A DNA stretch of 64,000 nucleotides. It comes from Chitinophagaceae bacterium (GTDB taxonomy: Bacteria; Bacteroidota; Bacteroidia; Chitinophagales; Chitinophagaceae). The stretch lies in contig JAFKGR010000021.1 of the NCBI GenBank assembly GCA_017307735.1, positions 1 through 64,000 of the forward strand, written 5' to 3'. Numbering within the stretch: position 1 is the first letter of the stretch; each line of letters opens with the position of its first letter. A program made the position numbers and the translations under genes. The notes beneath the pieces were generated by a model, which worked only from the letters and a program-made list of their open reading frames with translations, made no database searches and was not told the DNA's origin. This document shows, piece by piece, positions 46,146 to 54,956 of the stretch.

Positions 46146-47726
46146 TTAATATCCGGGGTTTTGAACGAGATTGGGATTCGCAGCCAGATCCTTTGCAGGG
46201 ATCGGATACAAATTCCTGAAGTCCTGAACTCCTGTACCGCTTTTCACACCACCTTTCCATGGCCACAAATAGGTTCCTGTAGTAAACAATCCATAGCGGA
46301 TCAAATCTGTTCTTCTGTAACCTTCCCAATAAAGTTCTCTTGCTCTTTCATCAAGAATAAACTGCAGGGTGAGATCGGCAGCAGATATATCTCCCTGGGT
46401 GCCGCCGTAGGCCCTTTCTCTCAAAAGATTCATGTAACCGAGTGCTGTTGTCTTATCACCTGTTGAGCTTCCTCTCAGCACAGCTTCGGCATAAATGAAA
46501 TACATTTCAGGCAACCTGAAAATCGGCATATCAATATCAGAAAAATCAAGGCTCGATCCGGCATTCCCGGCTCTTGTGATATTCTTGAATTTGGTTACAG
46601 CAAAACCATCGGTAAACTGCGATTGTGCATTGATATCGATGTTTTGCCCATTGGTATAAAATTCAGAACGGTGGTCGAGGCCTCCGGTGTAATCAGGAAA
46701 TAAATTCGGAAGATTTTTAGTCGTCCTGATTCCTGCCCATCCGCCGCCTACTCCATAATCGGTAGCCACCATACTTCCGCCCACTGCTGCATGAGTAAGA
46801 AATGTGGTGCCGCCATAACCCTGGCTTTTCAATCCGTCATAATTCAGTGTCCATAAAAACTCATCGGTATCCAGATTGTTATCTGCCAAAAACAACCAGT
46901 CATAATTTGGTATTAAGGAATAGCCTGCATTAATTACTTTAGCTGCATTCGTGGCGGCATCTGTATAACGATCCTGCCCGGTATAAACCTGTGCATTCAG
47001 ATACATCCTTGCAAGCAAAGCCCAAACAGAAGCCTGATCAACCCTTCCATACTGGTTTGATTTGGGTGCAGCCAACTCCGGTCCAATTTCGTTGAGTTCT
47101 TTTTCTATATAATTGAAAAGATCAGACCGGGAAATTTGTTTGGGTACAGTTCCGATGGGATCTGCATCTGTGATGAATGGCGGATTTCCATAAAGATCCA
47201 TCAAGACCCAATATTGATAAGCCCTGAGAAACCTTGCCTCTGCGCGGAATTGTTTGACCTGATCTGCATCAGTTCCCTTTATTCCCCTGCTGCTGATCTT
47301 TTCATCAGAAGATTGCCTGATAAACTCATTGTCGAGTGTTATCTGGTACATACATCTGTAATACAACCCTGTCAAAAACGGATTGGATGATCCCCAGTTC
47401 ATATTATGAAAGTCCTGAACACCAGCATCTCCCCATGCAACTACAGCTTCATCGGTGCTCAATTCCTGGGCATTCCAATAAAGGCGGAAAAAGTCCGAAG
47501 TTCCCGGATCAATTCCCTGAATATCCCCGCTGCCGGGGCCATTGTTTCCTGTCATGGCGATGCTTCCGTACAGCTTGGCAAATGCATCCTGATAGCCTTG
47601 CATGGTACTATAGACGGCATCGGCCGTTTCTCCGTGTGTCGGCAATCTGTTCAGGTCTTTATTACACCCGAATAAAAAGATACCAAGGGAAACTGCGCTT
47701 AAAAAATATCCAATTCTCTTTTTCAT
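46146..47726 (-). CDS. susD: SusD-type starch-binding lipoprotein
   Basis: 526 residues with a lipoprotein signal (FLFGC, Cys about 21). SusD/RagB family marks: helical TPR core, MYFIYAEAVLRGSS, WEGYRRTDLIRYG and the end NPNLVQNPGY. It forms the lid of the SusC channel and binds starch helices. It lies 22 bases after susC and 6 before the SusE-like gene. The neighbouring alpha-amylase and SusE/F-type genes make starch or malto-oligosaccharides the probable ligand, so the symbol is used by role. Its relation to the SusD at 11597 is only family-level. Confidence 0.92.
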   Translation of the reverse strand: MKKRIGYFLSAVSLGIFLFGCNKDLNRLPTHGETADAVYSTMQGYQDAFAKLYGSIAMTGNNGPGSGDIQGIDPGTSDFFRLYWNAQELSTDEAVVAWGDAGVQDFHNMNWGSSNPFLTGLYYRCMYQITLDNEFIRQSSDEKISSRGIKGTDADQVKQFRAEARFLRAYQYWVLMDLYGNPPFITDADPIGTVPKQISRSDLFNYIEKELNEIGPELAAPKSNQYGRVDQASVWALLARMYLNAQVYTGQDRYTDAATNAAKVINAGYSLIPNYDWLFLADNNLDTDEFLWTLNYDGLKSQGYGGTTFLTHAAVGGSMVATDYGVGGGWAGIRTTKNLPNLFPDYTGGLDHRSEFYTNGQNIDINAQSQFTDGFAVTKFKNITRAGNAGSSLDFSDIDMPIFRLPEMYFIYAEAVLRGSSTGDKTTALGYMNLLRERAYGGTQGDISAADLTLQFILDERARELYWEGYRRTDLIRYGLFTTGTYLWPWKGGVKSGTGVQDFRNLYPIPAKDLAANPNLVQNPGY

Positions 47727-47748
47727 TTAAATACCTTTTAAAAAAAGT

Positions 47749-50700
47749 TTAGAAACTTAGGTTTGCACTTAAACTAAATACTCTCGGACGCGGGTATAAA
47801 TTATTATCCACACCCGACTGGACCTCTGGATCCACTCCTATGTATTTTGTAATTGTAAACACATTTTGAATATTGGCATTTAGGGTGAGGCTGGATCTGC
47901 TGCGAAATACTTTATCAAATGTATAGCTGACATAAATGTTGTCCATCTTGATAAAGGAAGCATTCTGTACATAATAATCGGAGAAGAAATACTGATCTCC
48001 CTGTCCGGAAACCAGATTGGAGGCAATTCCGTTTGCCAGATAATTCAGCGGATTCAAAATATTCCTCAAATTGCTGGATGACGAAATGTTGTTATTATAT
48101 ACATAATTCCCAACGCTTGCCCGCATTACAAATCCGGCATTTATTTTCTTATTGATATTTACATTGGTACTTGCACCAAAGAAAAAACGCGGATCCACCT
48201 GTTCGTATGGATATAAATCACTTGCGTTTACAATTCCGTCTCTGTTGATGTCGTCGAACAAACCGTCTATCGGCATTCCTGATGCATCATAAACCTGTTT
48301 GAAAACATAGAAGGCTCCACGCGGGCTGCCCACCGAATTAATCAAAATGGTATTTCCTGTTCCGCCGCTGATTCCATAAAACTGATTTCCAACAAAGTTT
48401 GGACTCTTCACTGCAGTCAGATTTGTAATCCTGTTTCTGTTGTAAGTTCCATTCAACGCCAGATCCCAAACGATGTTTTTAGTTTTCACCGGTTGGAGAT
48501 TCAAAGTAACTTCAATACCCTTGTTATTCATAGTACCCACATTGGCAATGATCTGATTGGAGAAATTACTTCCGGCAGGCTGATCAATCATGTTAAGCAG
48601 GTTAGTGGTTTTTTTGTAATAGGCATCCACCGAACCACTGATCCTGTTGTCAAGAAACCCGAAGTCAACTCCCACATTTGTAGTTGCCGTTCTTTCCCAT
48701 GTACGCTGGGGATAATATCCGCCGGGAGCATACATCGGATAAAATGTATTTCCGAGTTGATACATGGTTTGTCCGTCGCTGATTCCATAAAACGACTGAT
48801 AGTCATAATATCCGATCCCCGACTGCTGCCCGGTTTCACCATAACCTACTCTAAGTTTCATTGTGGTGATCGTTTGGCTGTTCTCAAGGAAACTTTCATT
48901 TTTCATATTCCATGCCGCAGCGCCCGATGGAAATACACCCCATCTTTCACCGGCCGCAAACCGCGATGAACCATCTGTACGGATGGTACCGGTCAGCAGA
49001 AATTTGTTTTTGATATTTATGTTTGCCCTTCCGTAATACGAAATAAGCGTGTGGCGGGGAGAATCTACAGCAAATGTAGGTGTGGTAATAACAAAACCAT
49101 CCACTGTTTTATCGGGGAAATTGTGGTTGATGGTCAGGAAATCCTGATAGGCATAACCACCCACTACATCTACTTTGGTATCTATCCCTTTAATGTCTTT
49201 GGTATAATCCAAATAAGCTTCCAGTAATTTATCCTGCCTGTTTTGTTGATATTGATTATCCACACCGCCATGCTGCCTGTCCGGCGATCTCAGATAAGCC
49301 TGCGCTGCATTGGCGGGAACGAAGATGGTTCCTGTGCCTTTTGCATAATCATATCCTAAGTTCAAAAAGGCGTGCAGGTCGGGAAGGAAATGAACCTTAT
49401 AATCAAACAATGCATTACCGATGCTTCTTCTTACTGTGCTGTTGTCGTGGCGATCCATCAACAAACCAACAGGATTCAAAGGAGCAAGCGCCCTCAACCC
49501 TGTTGCAGAACTGGGGTCAAGCCATTCCCAATATCCATCATAGTTGTTATTATCAGAACGCACAGGTTTGGTTGGATCAAAGAAAACGGCTGCTGAAATA
49601 GCTCCCTGATTTGCAAAACGGGAGTTGGTAATACTTCCTTTCAGGTTCAGGTTGATCTTCAAATGATCATTCAACAATGTTGGCGTCAAATTGATTAACC
49701 CACTATAACGGTCAAGCTTACCTGTTTTTAAAACTCCCTGCTGATTTAAATATCCGACAGATATGCGATAGGGTAAATTTTTTAACCCGCCGCTTACACT
49801 AAAATTGTTGTCCGTTGTTATAGCTGTCTGGTAAATTTCTTTTTGCCAGTCTGTATTGGCTGTTCCCAACAAAGCTGCCTGTTGTGGTGTGCCGGATTGG
49901 TTTACTATTTTTCTGAACATATCCGGCTGAATCACATCCACCCCTCTCGCAATATCAGAAGAAGATAATGTGGAGCTGAGATTGAACCTGGGTTTGGCCC
50001 CTGCTCTTCCCGACTTGGTAGTAATTATTATGACACCGTTGGAAGCGCGGCTACCATAAATGGCAGTTGCTGATGCATCCTTTAAAATGGTGAAGCTCGC
50101 AATATCATTGGGGTTAATAAGGCTTAGTGGATTGGGTGATCCTGAAATTCCGTCATCGCTTAATGGAACCCCATCAACCACAATTAAAGGATCATTAGAT
50201 GCATTCAGAGATGCACCACCGCGGATCCGGATGGTACTCCCTGCTCCCGGTGCACCGCCATTGCTCACTATCTGGACGCCCGCTACCTTGCCGGAAATCA
50301 ATTGTTCCGGTGTGGTAATCTGGCCCGATTGAAAATCATCGGAAGAAATCTGAGTGACAGCTCCCGTCAAATCTTTTTTCTGCGTGGTACCATATCCAAT
50401 ATTGATAACCACCGCCTGCAACGTTTGTACAGACTGAACGAGAGCAACGACAATATTCGTTTGCCCGCTCACTGGAACCGATTGTGAAATATAATTTACT
50501 GAGGTAAATACCAGCGTTGCATTTGAGGCTGCATTAATTGAAAAATCTCCGTTTGCATCCGTCTGCGTGGCCACCGTTGAACCGGAGACAACTACCGTCA
50601 CACCCTGAATCGGGCTTCCGGAAGTGGCATCGATTACATGGCCGGTAACCTTGTTTTGTGCATGGGCCGCAAAAGCGCCAAACAACAAAAATGCAATCAG

Positions 50701-50751
50701 GAAAACAGGCCTGAATGTCTTTTGAATAGTACCCTTTCTCATAACAAACAA
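47749..50751 (-). CDS. susC: SusC-type TonB-dependent malto-oligosaccharide transporter
   Basis: 1000 residues (M1 at 50751; Met4 at 50742 is also possible). The signal peptide is cleaved near AHAQN. Then follow a carboxypeptidase-regulatory-like domain (about 33-115), the plug (KKDLTGAVTQI, PLIVVDGVPLSDDG, ASATAIYGSRASNGVIIITTK) and a long barrel ending FSLSANLSF. No STN domain. It imports starch fragments across the outer membrane with TonB energy. It is the first gene of the susC-D-E-F operon. A TAAATTGTG box and a perfect 7-5-7 palindrome lie 56-80 bases upstream. Confidence 0.93.
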   Translation of the reverse strand: MFVMRKGTIQKTFRPVFLIAFLLFGAFAAHAQNKVTGHVIDATSGSPIQGVTVVVSGSTVATQTDANGDFSINAASNATLVFTSVNYISQSVPVSGQTNIVVALVQSVQTLQAVVINIGYGTTQKKDLTGAVTQISSDDFQSGQITTPEQLISGKVAGVQIVSNGGAPGAGSTIRIRGGASLNASNDPLIVVDGVPLSDDGISGSPNPLSLINPNDIASFTILKDASATAIYGSRASNGVIIITTKSGRAGAKPRFNLSSTLSSSDIARGVDVIQPDMFRKIVNQSGTPQQAALLGTANTDWQKEIYQTAITTDNNFSVSGGLKNLPYRISVGYLNQQGVLKTGKLDRYSGLINLTPTLLNDHLKINLNLKGSITNSRFANQGAISAAVFFDPTKPVRSDNNNYDGYWEWLDPSSATGLRALAPLNPVGLLMDRHDNSTVRRSIGNALFDYKVHFLPDLHAFLNLGYDYAKGTGTIFVPANAAQAYLRSPDRQHGGVDNQYQQNRQDKLLEAYLDYTKDIKGIDTKVDVVGGYAYQDFLTINHNFPDKTVDGFVITTPTFAVDSPRHTLISYYGRANINIKNKFLLTGTIRTDGSSRFAAGERWGVFPSGAAAWNMKNESFLENSQTITTMKLRVGYGETGQQSGIGYYDYQSFYGISDGQTMYQLGNTFYPMYAPGGYYPQRTWERTATTNVGVDFGFLDNRISGSVDAYYKKTTNLLNMIDQPAGSNFSNQIIANVGTMNNKGIEVTLNLQPVKTKNIVWDLALNGTYNRNRITNLTAVKSPNFVGNQFYGISGGTGNTILINSVGSPRGAFYVFKQVYDASGMPIDGLFDDINRDGIVNASDLYPYEQVDPRFFFGASTNVNINKKINAGFVMRASVGNYVYNNNISSSSNLRNILNPLNYLANGIASNLVSGQGDQYFFSDYYVQNASFIKMDNIYVSYTFDKVFRSRSSLTLNANIQNVFTITKYIGVDPEVQSGVDNNLYPRPRVFSLSANLSF

Positions 50752-50806
50752 ATGAAATGATTTAATGATTTTATTTTACAATTTCCTTTTCTCTCTGTAC
50801 TCCCAG

Positions 50807-50825
50807 TTGTGTAATAAGTACACAA
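50807..50825. promoter_or_regulatory. Candidate operator before susC (TTGTGTA-N5-TACACAA)
   Basis: A perfect palindrome with 7-base arms and a 5-base centre, 56-74 bases before the susC start. One arm overlaps the TAAATTGTG box, so a bound protein would block or contact polymerase at the -7 region. A palindrome with the same GTGTA/TACAC core lies before the amylase-regulator pair. The nearest candidate protein is the NrtR-type regulator encoded next to it. Confidence 0.5.
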
Positions 50826-50830
50826 TTTAG
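50821..50830 (-). promoter_or_regulatory. TAAATTGTG box before the starch susC
   Basis: Minus-strand CTAAATTGTG about 70 bases before the susC start, identical in ten bases to the box before the first susC (16319-16328). It is taken as a -7-like promoter element. Confidence 0.4.
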
Positions 50831-50981
50831 GGGATTTTTTTCTACTCTTAACAATTTATTTCAAAAAAAATTTAACTGCTGATGTTCCGAGGTATCCAAT
50901 GTGACCATTACTATGAGCGCTTTACAACTCATTTCGCTGCTTCGGAATCAAAATATTTTTCCTTTTCGCAAATCATAACAA

Positions 50982-51734
50982 TTAAAAATCGATTCCGGCC
51001 CAAACCTTCTTTTTCTTCTCATATTTTTCAAAATCAAATTTGTACAACTTCCCCGGCCGGTGATGCACATTGTGTTCTTCCTCGCCCACATCAATGAGGA
51101 AATTCATACTGAAAAATTTCTTTCTGAAATTGCGGCGATCCAGTTTCCTGTTCAAAATGGCTTCATACAAATTCTGTAATTCTCTCAATGAAAACTTTTT
51201 CGGCAGCAGATTAAATCCAAGAGGATGTTCCTGCACTCTTTTTTGCAACCACTTGTAGCAGGTCAGGAAAATATCTTTATGATCAAATCCCATTTCGCTA
51301 TCCACCAGGCTTCCCACATCCTGCCAGTGCAGTTCATTGTCCATAATCCGCAATTTGTGGCTCTGCACATTTATCAATGAACAATAGGCAACCGTTACCA
51401 CTCTTCCCGCCGGATGGCGGTTCAACTTGCCAAAAGTTTTTACCTGTTTAAGAAAGACATCGTCCATCCCGGTTCTTTGTTTCAACACCCGGTAAGCTGC
51501 TGCATCCAGGTCTTCGTCAGGACTGACCAAATCGCCCAGCAACGTCCACTTACCCTGGTATTTTTTCAAATCCGATTTGATAAGCAGTACTTTCAGTTTG
51601 TTTTCATCAAATCCAAAGATGACACAGTCAACAGAAAGCGCAACCTTATTGATGCTTTGCACTTCCGACAACAGCCCCTTCAGTGTTTTTTGCTGTTGGG
51701 GCTTTGTTTCATTTACTTCTGATCCCATTCTCAA
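50982..51734 (-). CDS. NrtR-type Nudix-domain transcription regulator of the starch locus
   Basis: 250 residues. Nudix fold at about 30-160 (ALSVDCVIFGFDENKLKVLLIKSD, WTLLGDLVSPDEDL). The Nudix box is broken: where REuxEExGu is expected it reads RVLKQRTGM, so metal-dependent hydrolysis is unlikely. A winged-helix-like C-terminal domain follows (about 165-240; KKFSLRELQNLYEAILNRKLDRRNFRKKF), as in NrtR and the AraR-type sugar regulators of Bacteroidota. Its start lies 5 bases after the amylase stop, so the two are co-transcribed. It probably senses a sugar or sugar phosphate and binds the GTGTA palindromes listed nearby (inference). Confidence 0.82.
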   Translation of the reverse strand: MRMGSEVNETKPQQQKTLKGLLSEVQSINKVALSVDCVIFGFDENKLKVLLIKSDLKKYQGKWTLLGDLVSPDEDLDAAAYRVLKQRTGMDDVFLKQVKTFGKLNRHPAGRVVTVAYCSLINVQSHKLRIMDNELHWQDVGSLVDSEMGFDHKDIFLTCYKWLQKRVQEHPLGFNLLPKKFSLRELQNLYEAILNRKLDRRNFRKKFFSMNFLIDVGEEEHNVHHRPGKLYKFDFEKYEKKKKVWAGIDF

Positions 51735-51739
51735 AAGAG

Positions 51740-54700
51740 TTAATATTTAATTACTTTTTGAATATCCGTATTATTATTCATTTCCACTTTCACAAAATAT
51801 ACACCGCCGGATAAACGGTCAGTTTGATTGATCTGTAATTCGTTCTGGCCCGGAACCACATTCACCCATTCTGAAATCAATTGTTTTCCCTGGATTCCGG
51901 TTATGGAAACAAACGCTTTTCCTGCCAGCGAAGACTGCACATTCAACTTCAAATAATTTTGGAACGGATTCACCAAAACCTTCACTGCAAAATCTTTTAC
52001 ATTTTGTTTGACTGTCCGTACTTCGCTGTACGAAATTGAACCGTCAATATCCACGATCCTGAGTTTGTAATATACCACGCCGGCAGAAACCAGATCATTA
52101 TCCACATAATTGTAAGATTGACTTCCATTGGCCTGCACTTCACCGATACTTTCAAATGACACACCATCCTCACTCCTCAATATTTCATATCTCGCCACAT
52201 TTTTTTCTGTAGCTACAGTCCAAGTCAGCAAATTTTGTCCATTCCGGCGTATCGCTGAAAAGTTTACCATTACAACCGGCGTTACATTCAGGTTTGTATA
52301 GATATGGAATTCGCCAGGTTTCAGGAAGAAAGATTGCGGCGCGCCGGTAGCATCTACAGTTGTTCCATTCAGATAGTCATACCATTTGCCCGCAGATGGA
52401 AATGTAACAGATCCATTAATTCCCGTCACATCAAAATTTCCGATTGCAACCAGTTTGGAAGTTGAGGACGGAGGATTTAAAATGATCCATTTAAATGAAC
52501 CGGAAAAATTCTGTTGGGAGCTATTGGACACAAAAAGATTCGAGAATGCCGGATCTTTTCTCAGCTTAATCAGATAGCTGAAAGTATTATAAACCTCTCT
52601 CCTCCTTTGATCCTGAAAATAATCCCAGCGGATGGGTTTGGGATCGGTTCGGCAATTTGAATTGATAGTGCCATCCTGGCAATAATTAATGGAATAATCA
52701 TATCCCAATTCTCCAAACTGCCAAAGCATTTTCGGGCCGGGGATGGTAAATAAAAACGCTGCCGCCAATTGCTGGCGCTGTAATGCAGTGTCCAATACCT
52801 TTATATTATATGCAGGAGTTCCTGTGAAAGAATTTCCAAACTGGAGGTTTTTGTACATCAGCCTTTCTTCGTCGTGGCTTTCTGCATAGGTATCCAGATA
52901 AGGATTGCTCCAGCCTCTCTGATTGGCTATTCCCCAACTGAAATCCCAATCGGTACTGTATCCCATAGATGCCTGTTGGTAATTGTAGGATTCATTCCCC
53001 CATAAAAGCATTCCATAATTGCTAAGTACAGTTTCTTCAGAATTATCTGCAAAGTGTTCAAGAATGGAATACGCCCCCGGACTATGGTTTTGAATGGTAT
53101 CATAATAGCCTTCCAGAATATTAATTCTGCTTTGATCATAATTTCCCCATGCCGCCACATTGCAGTTGTTTCCCGTGTTATCGCAGGTTTGTGTTTGTGT
53201 AAATCCTTTACTCAAATCAAACCGGAAACCATCTATTTTATATTGATTCAGCCAATGGCTCAAAATGCGTCCCACGATGTAATGTGTCTGCGGGCTTTCA
53301 TGATTCATGTCATAACCCACGGTGTATGCATGTTTGGTTACAGGATTATACCATGGATTATTTATTGCGGGCCTGTTGTTGGTGGCATCAAAATACAACC
53401 TTACCAAAGGAGAATTTCCTGTACTGTGATTGAGCGCAATATCCATGATCACTGCCATTCCATTTTTGTGGCAACTGTCAATAAATTCTTTCAGTGTGTT
53501 TTCAGGTCCATAATATTTGTCCGGTGCAAAATAAAAATCAGGATTATATCCCCAGCTTATATTGCCATCAAATTCATTGAACGGTAAAAGTTCAATTGCA
53601 TTCACTCCAAGATTTTTCAAATAGTTCAATGTATCTCGCAACGTGTTCCAGTTGTGGTTGGCCACAAAATCCCTGACCAAAAGTTCATAGATAATGAGAT
53701 TTCTTTTATCAGGTCGTGCAAAGTTGGATACAGCCCAATTGTACTGCGGCTGATTGGTCTGTAGGATGCCCACAATTTGGGTTGTCAACCCTGTCGGATA
53801 AGGTTTCAGGTTCGGATACGTTGATGAAGAAATAAATTGGTCGTTATCCGGGTCCAGTATTTTTTCAGAATATGGATCCGCTATCCGCAATGTACCGTTT
53901 ACCAGGTATTGAAAACTGTATTCTGTGCCAGGGGTCAACCCTGAAATCGTAATCCACCACCGATTGCCATCCGGTGTTTTGTTCATTTGATAGGAAGATT
54001 GTTCTGTCCAGTTATTTCCCGGCAAATCTCCGATTACGGCCACTCTTCCTTCTCCGGGTGCATATAATACAAGTGTGACAGTTGTACTATTTATATAGTT
54101 GATTCCATCTCTTGCTCCTGCCGGCAGATCAGCCACATTCACACTTCCTGAAACAAAAAAATTAATTGTATCCCGTGCATCTGTTACACCGTCATTTGCC
54201 TCGGCCACAATCTGAGTATTACCCGAACTAACAAGAGTTGGGGTAGCAGAAATAGTGGTAGCTCCGGTTGCTGTCTGAATAACTGTTCCATTCAGATAGA
54301 GCGTCATGGCAGAAGAATTGCTCGCTATGGCAGTAATCGGGATGTTATCTCCAATGGTTTTTGTGATCGGTTCAGGAATTGGTACGAAGGTCGGCTGTAG
54401 TGGAGGTGCCGTAAAGGTTACTGCATTAGCCGAAGTATAAACCGGGACATACATATCTGAACCATCTGTATTGGCCTGCTTAAGGGTTCCGCTGCCATCT
54501 CTGAAAAGAATAGCTATCTTCTGAATTTTTTCTGTTGGATCTGTAACGCTGAAATAACTTCTCAGGTTGCTGGAAATTGTAAACGACCATTTGTTGTTTC
54601 CGAGAGAAGCAGCCTGAAAGACAGGGTTGATAGTTCCCCATGTTGTCAAAACATGTTTCCAGTCACCGGGCCCTGTGCTTTTGTTAGTTATGACACCTAT

Positions 54701-54877
54701 GTGTACATACACATCACCGGTATAGTTGAGCAGGCCTTTGTTTCCTTTGGTTGCATCTACGGTAATAACAAGATTGCTGGTGCTTTCAGTTGGGAAGGAA
54801 GGAGCCCACGTCAACTCCTGACCGATTCCGGTAAAACTGATAAATATAAAAACCAGGAAGAATAGACTTTTTTTCAT
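51740..54877 (-). CDS. Secreted GH13 alpha-amylase with type IX secretion tail
   Basis: 1045 residues. The signal peptide (cleaved near TGIGQ) is followed by two beta-sandwich regions, a CBM48/E-set-like domain (about 250-350; LVLYAPGEGRVAVIGDLPG) and the GH13 barrel (about 380-830). The barrel has MDIALNHSTG, GFRFDLSKGF with the nucleophile Asp (about 560), SILEHFADN with the acid Glu (about 605) and AESHDEERL. The last ~75 residues (VNPFQNYLKLNVQ...GVYFVKVEMNN) form a Por-type sorting domain, so export through the type IX system to the surface is likely. This contrasts with the lipoprotein SusG of Bacteroides. It starts the amylase-regulator transcript. Confidence 0.93.
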   Translation of the reverse strand: MKKSLFFLVFIFISFTGIGQELTWAPSFPTESTSNLVITVDATKGNKGLLNYTGDVYVHIGVITNKSTGPGDWKHVLTTWGTINPVFQAASLGNNKWSFTISSNLRSYFSVTDPTEKIQKIAILFRDGSGTLKQANTDGSDMYVPVYTSANAVTFTAPPLQPTFVPIPEPITKTIGDNIPITAIASNSSAMTLYLNGTVIQTATGATTISATPTLVSSGNTQIVAEANDGVTDARDTINFFVSGSVNVADLPAGARDGINYINSTTVTLVLYAPGEGRVAVIGDLPGNNWTEQSSYQMNKTPDGNRWWITISGLTPGTEYSFQYLVNGTLRIADPYSEKILDPDNDQFISSSTYPNLKPYPTGLTTQIVGILQTNQPQYNWAVSNFARPDKRNLIIYELLVRDFVANHNWNTLRDTLNYLKNLGVNAIELLPFNEFDGNISWGYNPDFYFAPDKYYGPENTLKEFIDSCHKNGMAVIMDIALNHSTGNSPLVRLYFDATNNRPAINNPWYNPVTKHAYTVGYDMNHESPQTHYIVGRILSHWLNQYKIDGFRFDLSKGFTQTQTCDNTGNNCNVAAWGNYDQSRINILEGYYDTIQNHSPGAYSILEHFADNSEETVLSNYGMLLWGNESYNYQQASMGYSTDWDFSWGIANQRGWSNPYLDTYAESHDEERLMYKNLQFGNSFTGTPAYNIKVLDTALQRQQLAAAFLFTIPGPKMLWQFGELGYDYSINYCQDGTINSNCRTDPKPIRWDYFQDQRRREVYNTFSYLIKLRKDPAFSNLFVSNSSQQNFSGSFKWIILNPPSSTSKLVAIGNFDVTGINGSVTFPSAGKWYDYLNGTTVDATGAPQSFFLKPGEFHIYTNLNVTPVVMVNFSAIRRNGQNLLTWTVATEKNVARYEILRSEDGVSFESIGEVQANGSQSYNYVDNDLVSAGVVYYKLRIVDIDGSISYSEVRTVKQNVKDFAVKVLVNPFQNYLKLNVQSSLAGKAFVSITGIQGKQLISEWVNVVPGQNELQINQTDRLSGGVYFVKVEMNNNTDIQKVIKY

Positions 54878-54881
54878 GCTG

Positions 54882-54928
54882 TCAGGTTTTGAGTGTGTAA
54901 ATTACACACATTATTTTAATAAACCTGA
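54882..54928. promoter_or_regulatory. Nested palindromes before the amylase gene (candidate operator)
   Basis: A perfect 17-base palindrome GTGTGTAA-A-TTACACAC (54893-54909) lies 16-32 bases before the amylase ATG. It is nested inside a second perfect inverted repeat, TCAGGTTT (54882-54889) and AAACCTGA (54921-54928). The inner GTGTA/TACAC core matches the one before susC, but the centre is 3 bases instead of 5. It could be a regulator site or, in the leader RNA, a hairpin close to the start codon. Confidence 0.5.
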
Positions 54929-54956
54929 TTTCAGAAAGAAAAGTCCAAAAAAATAT

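Noticed and set aside
54699..54714. Third GTGTA/TACAC palindrome (7-2-7) near the starch operators
   Set aside because: It is inside the amylase coding region and encodes VYVHIG. The centre length differs from both upstream sites, so chance is likely.
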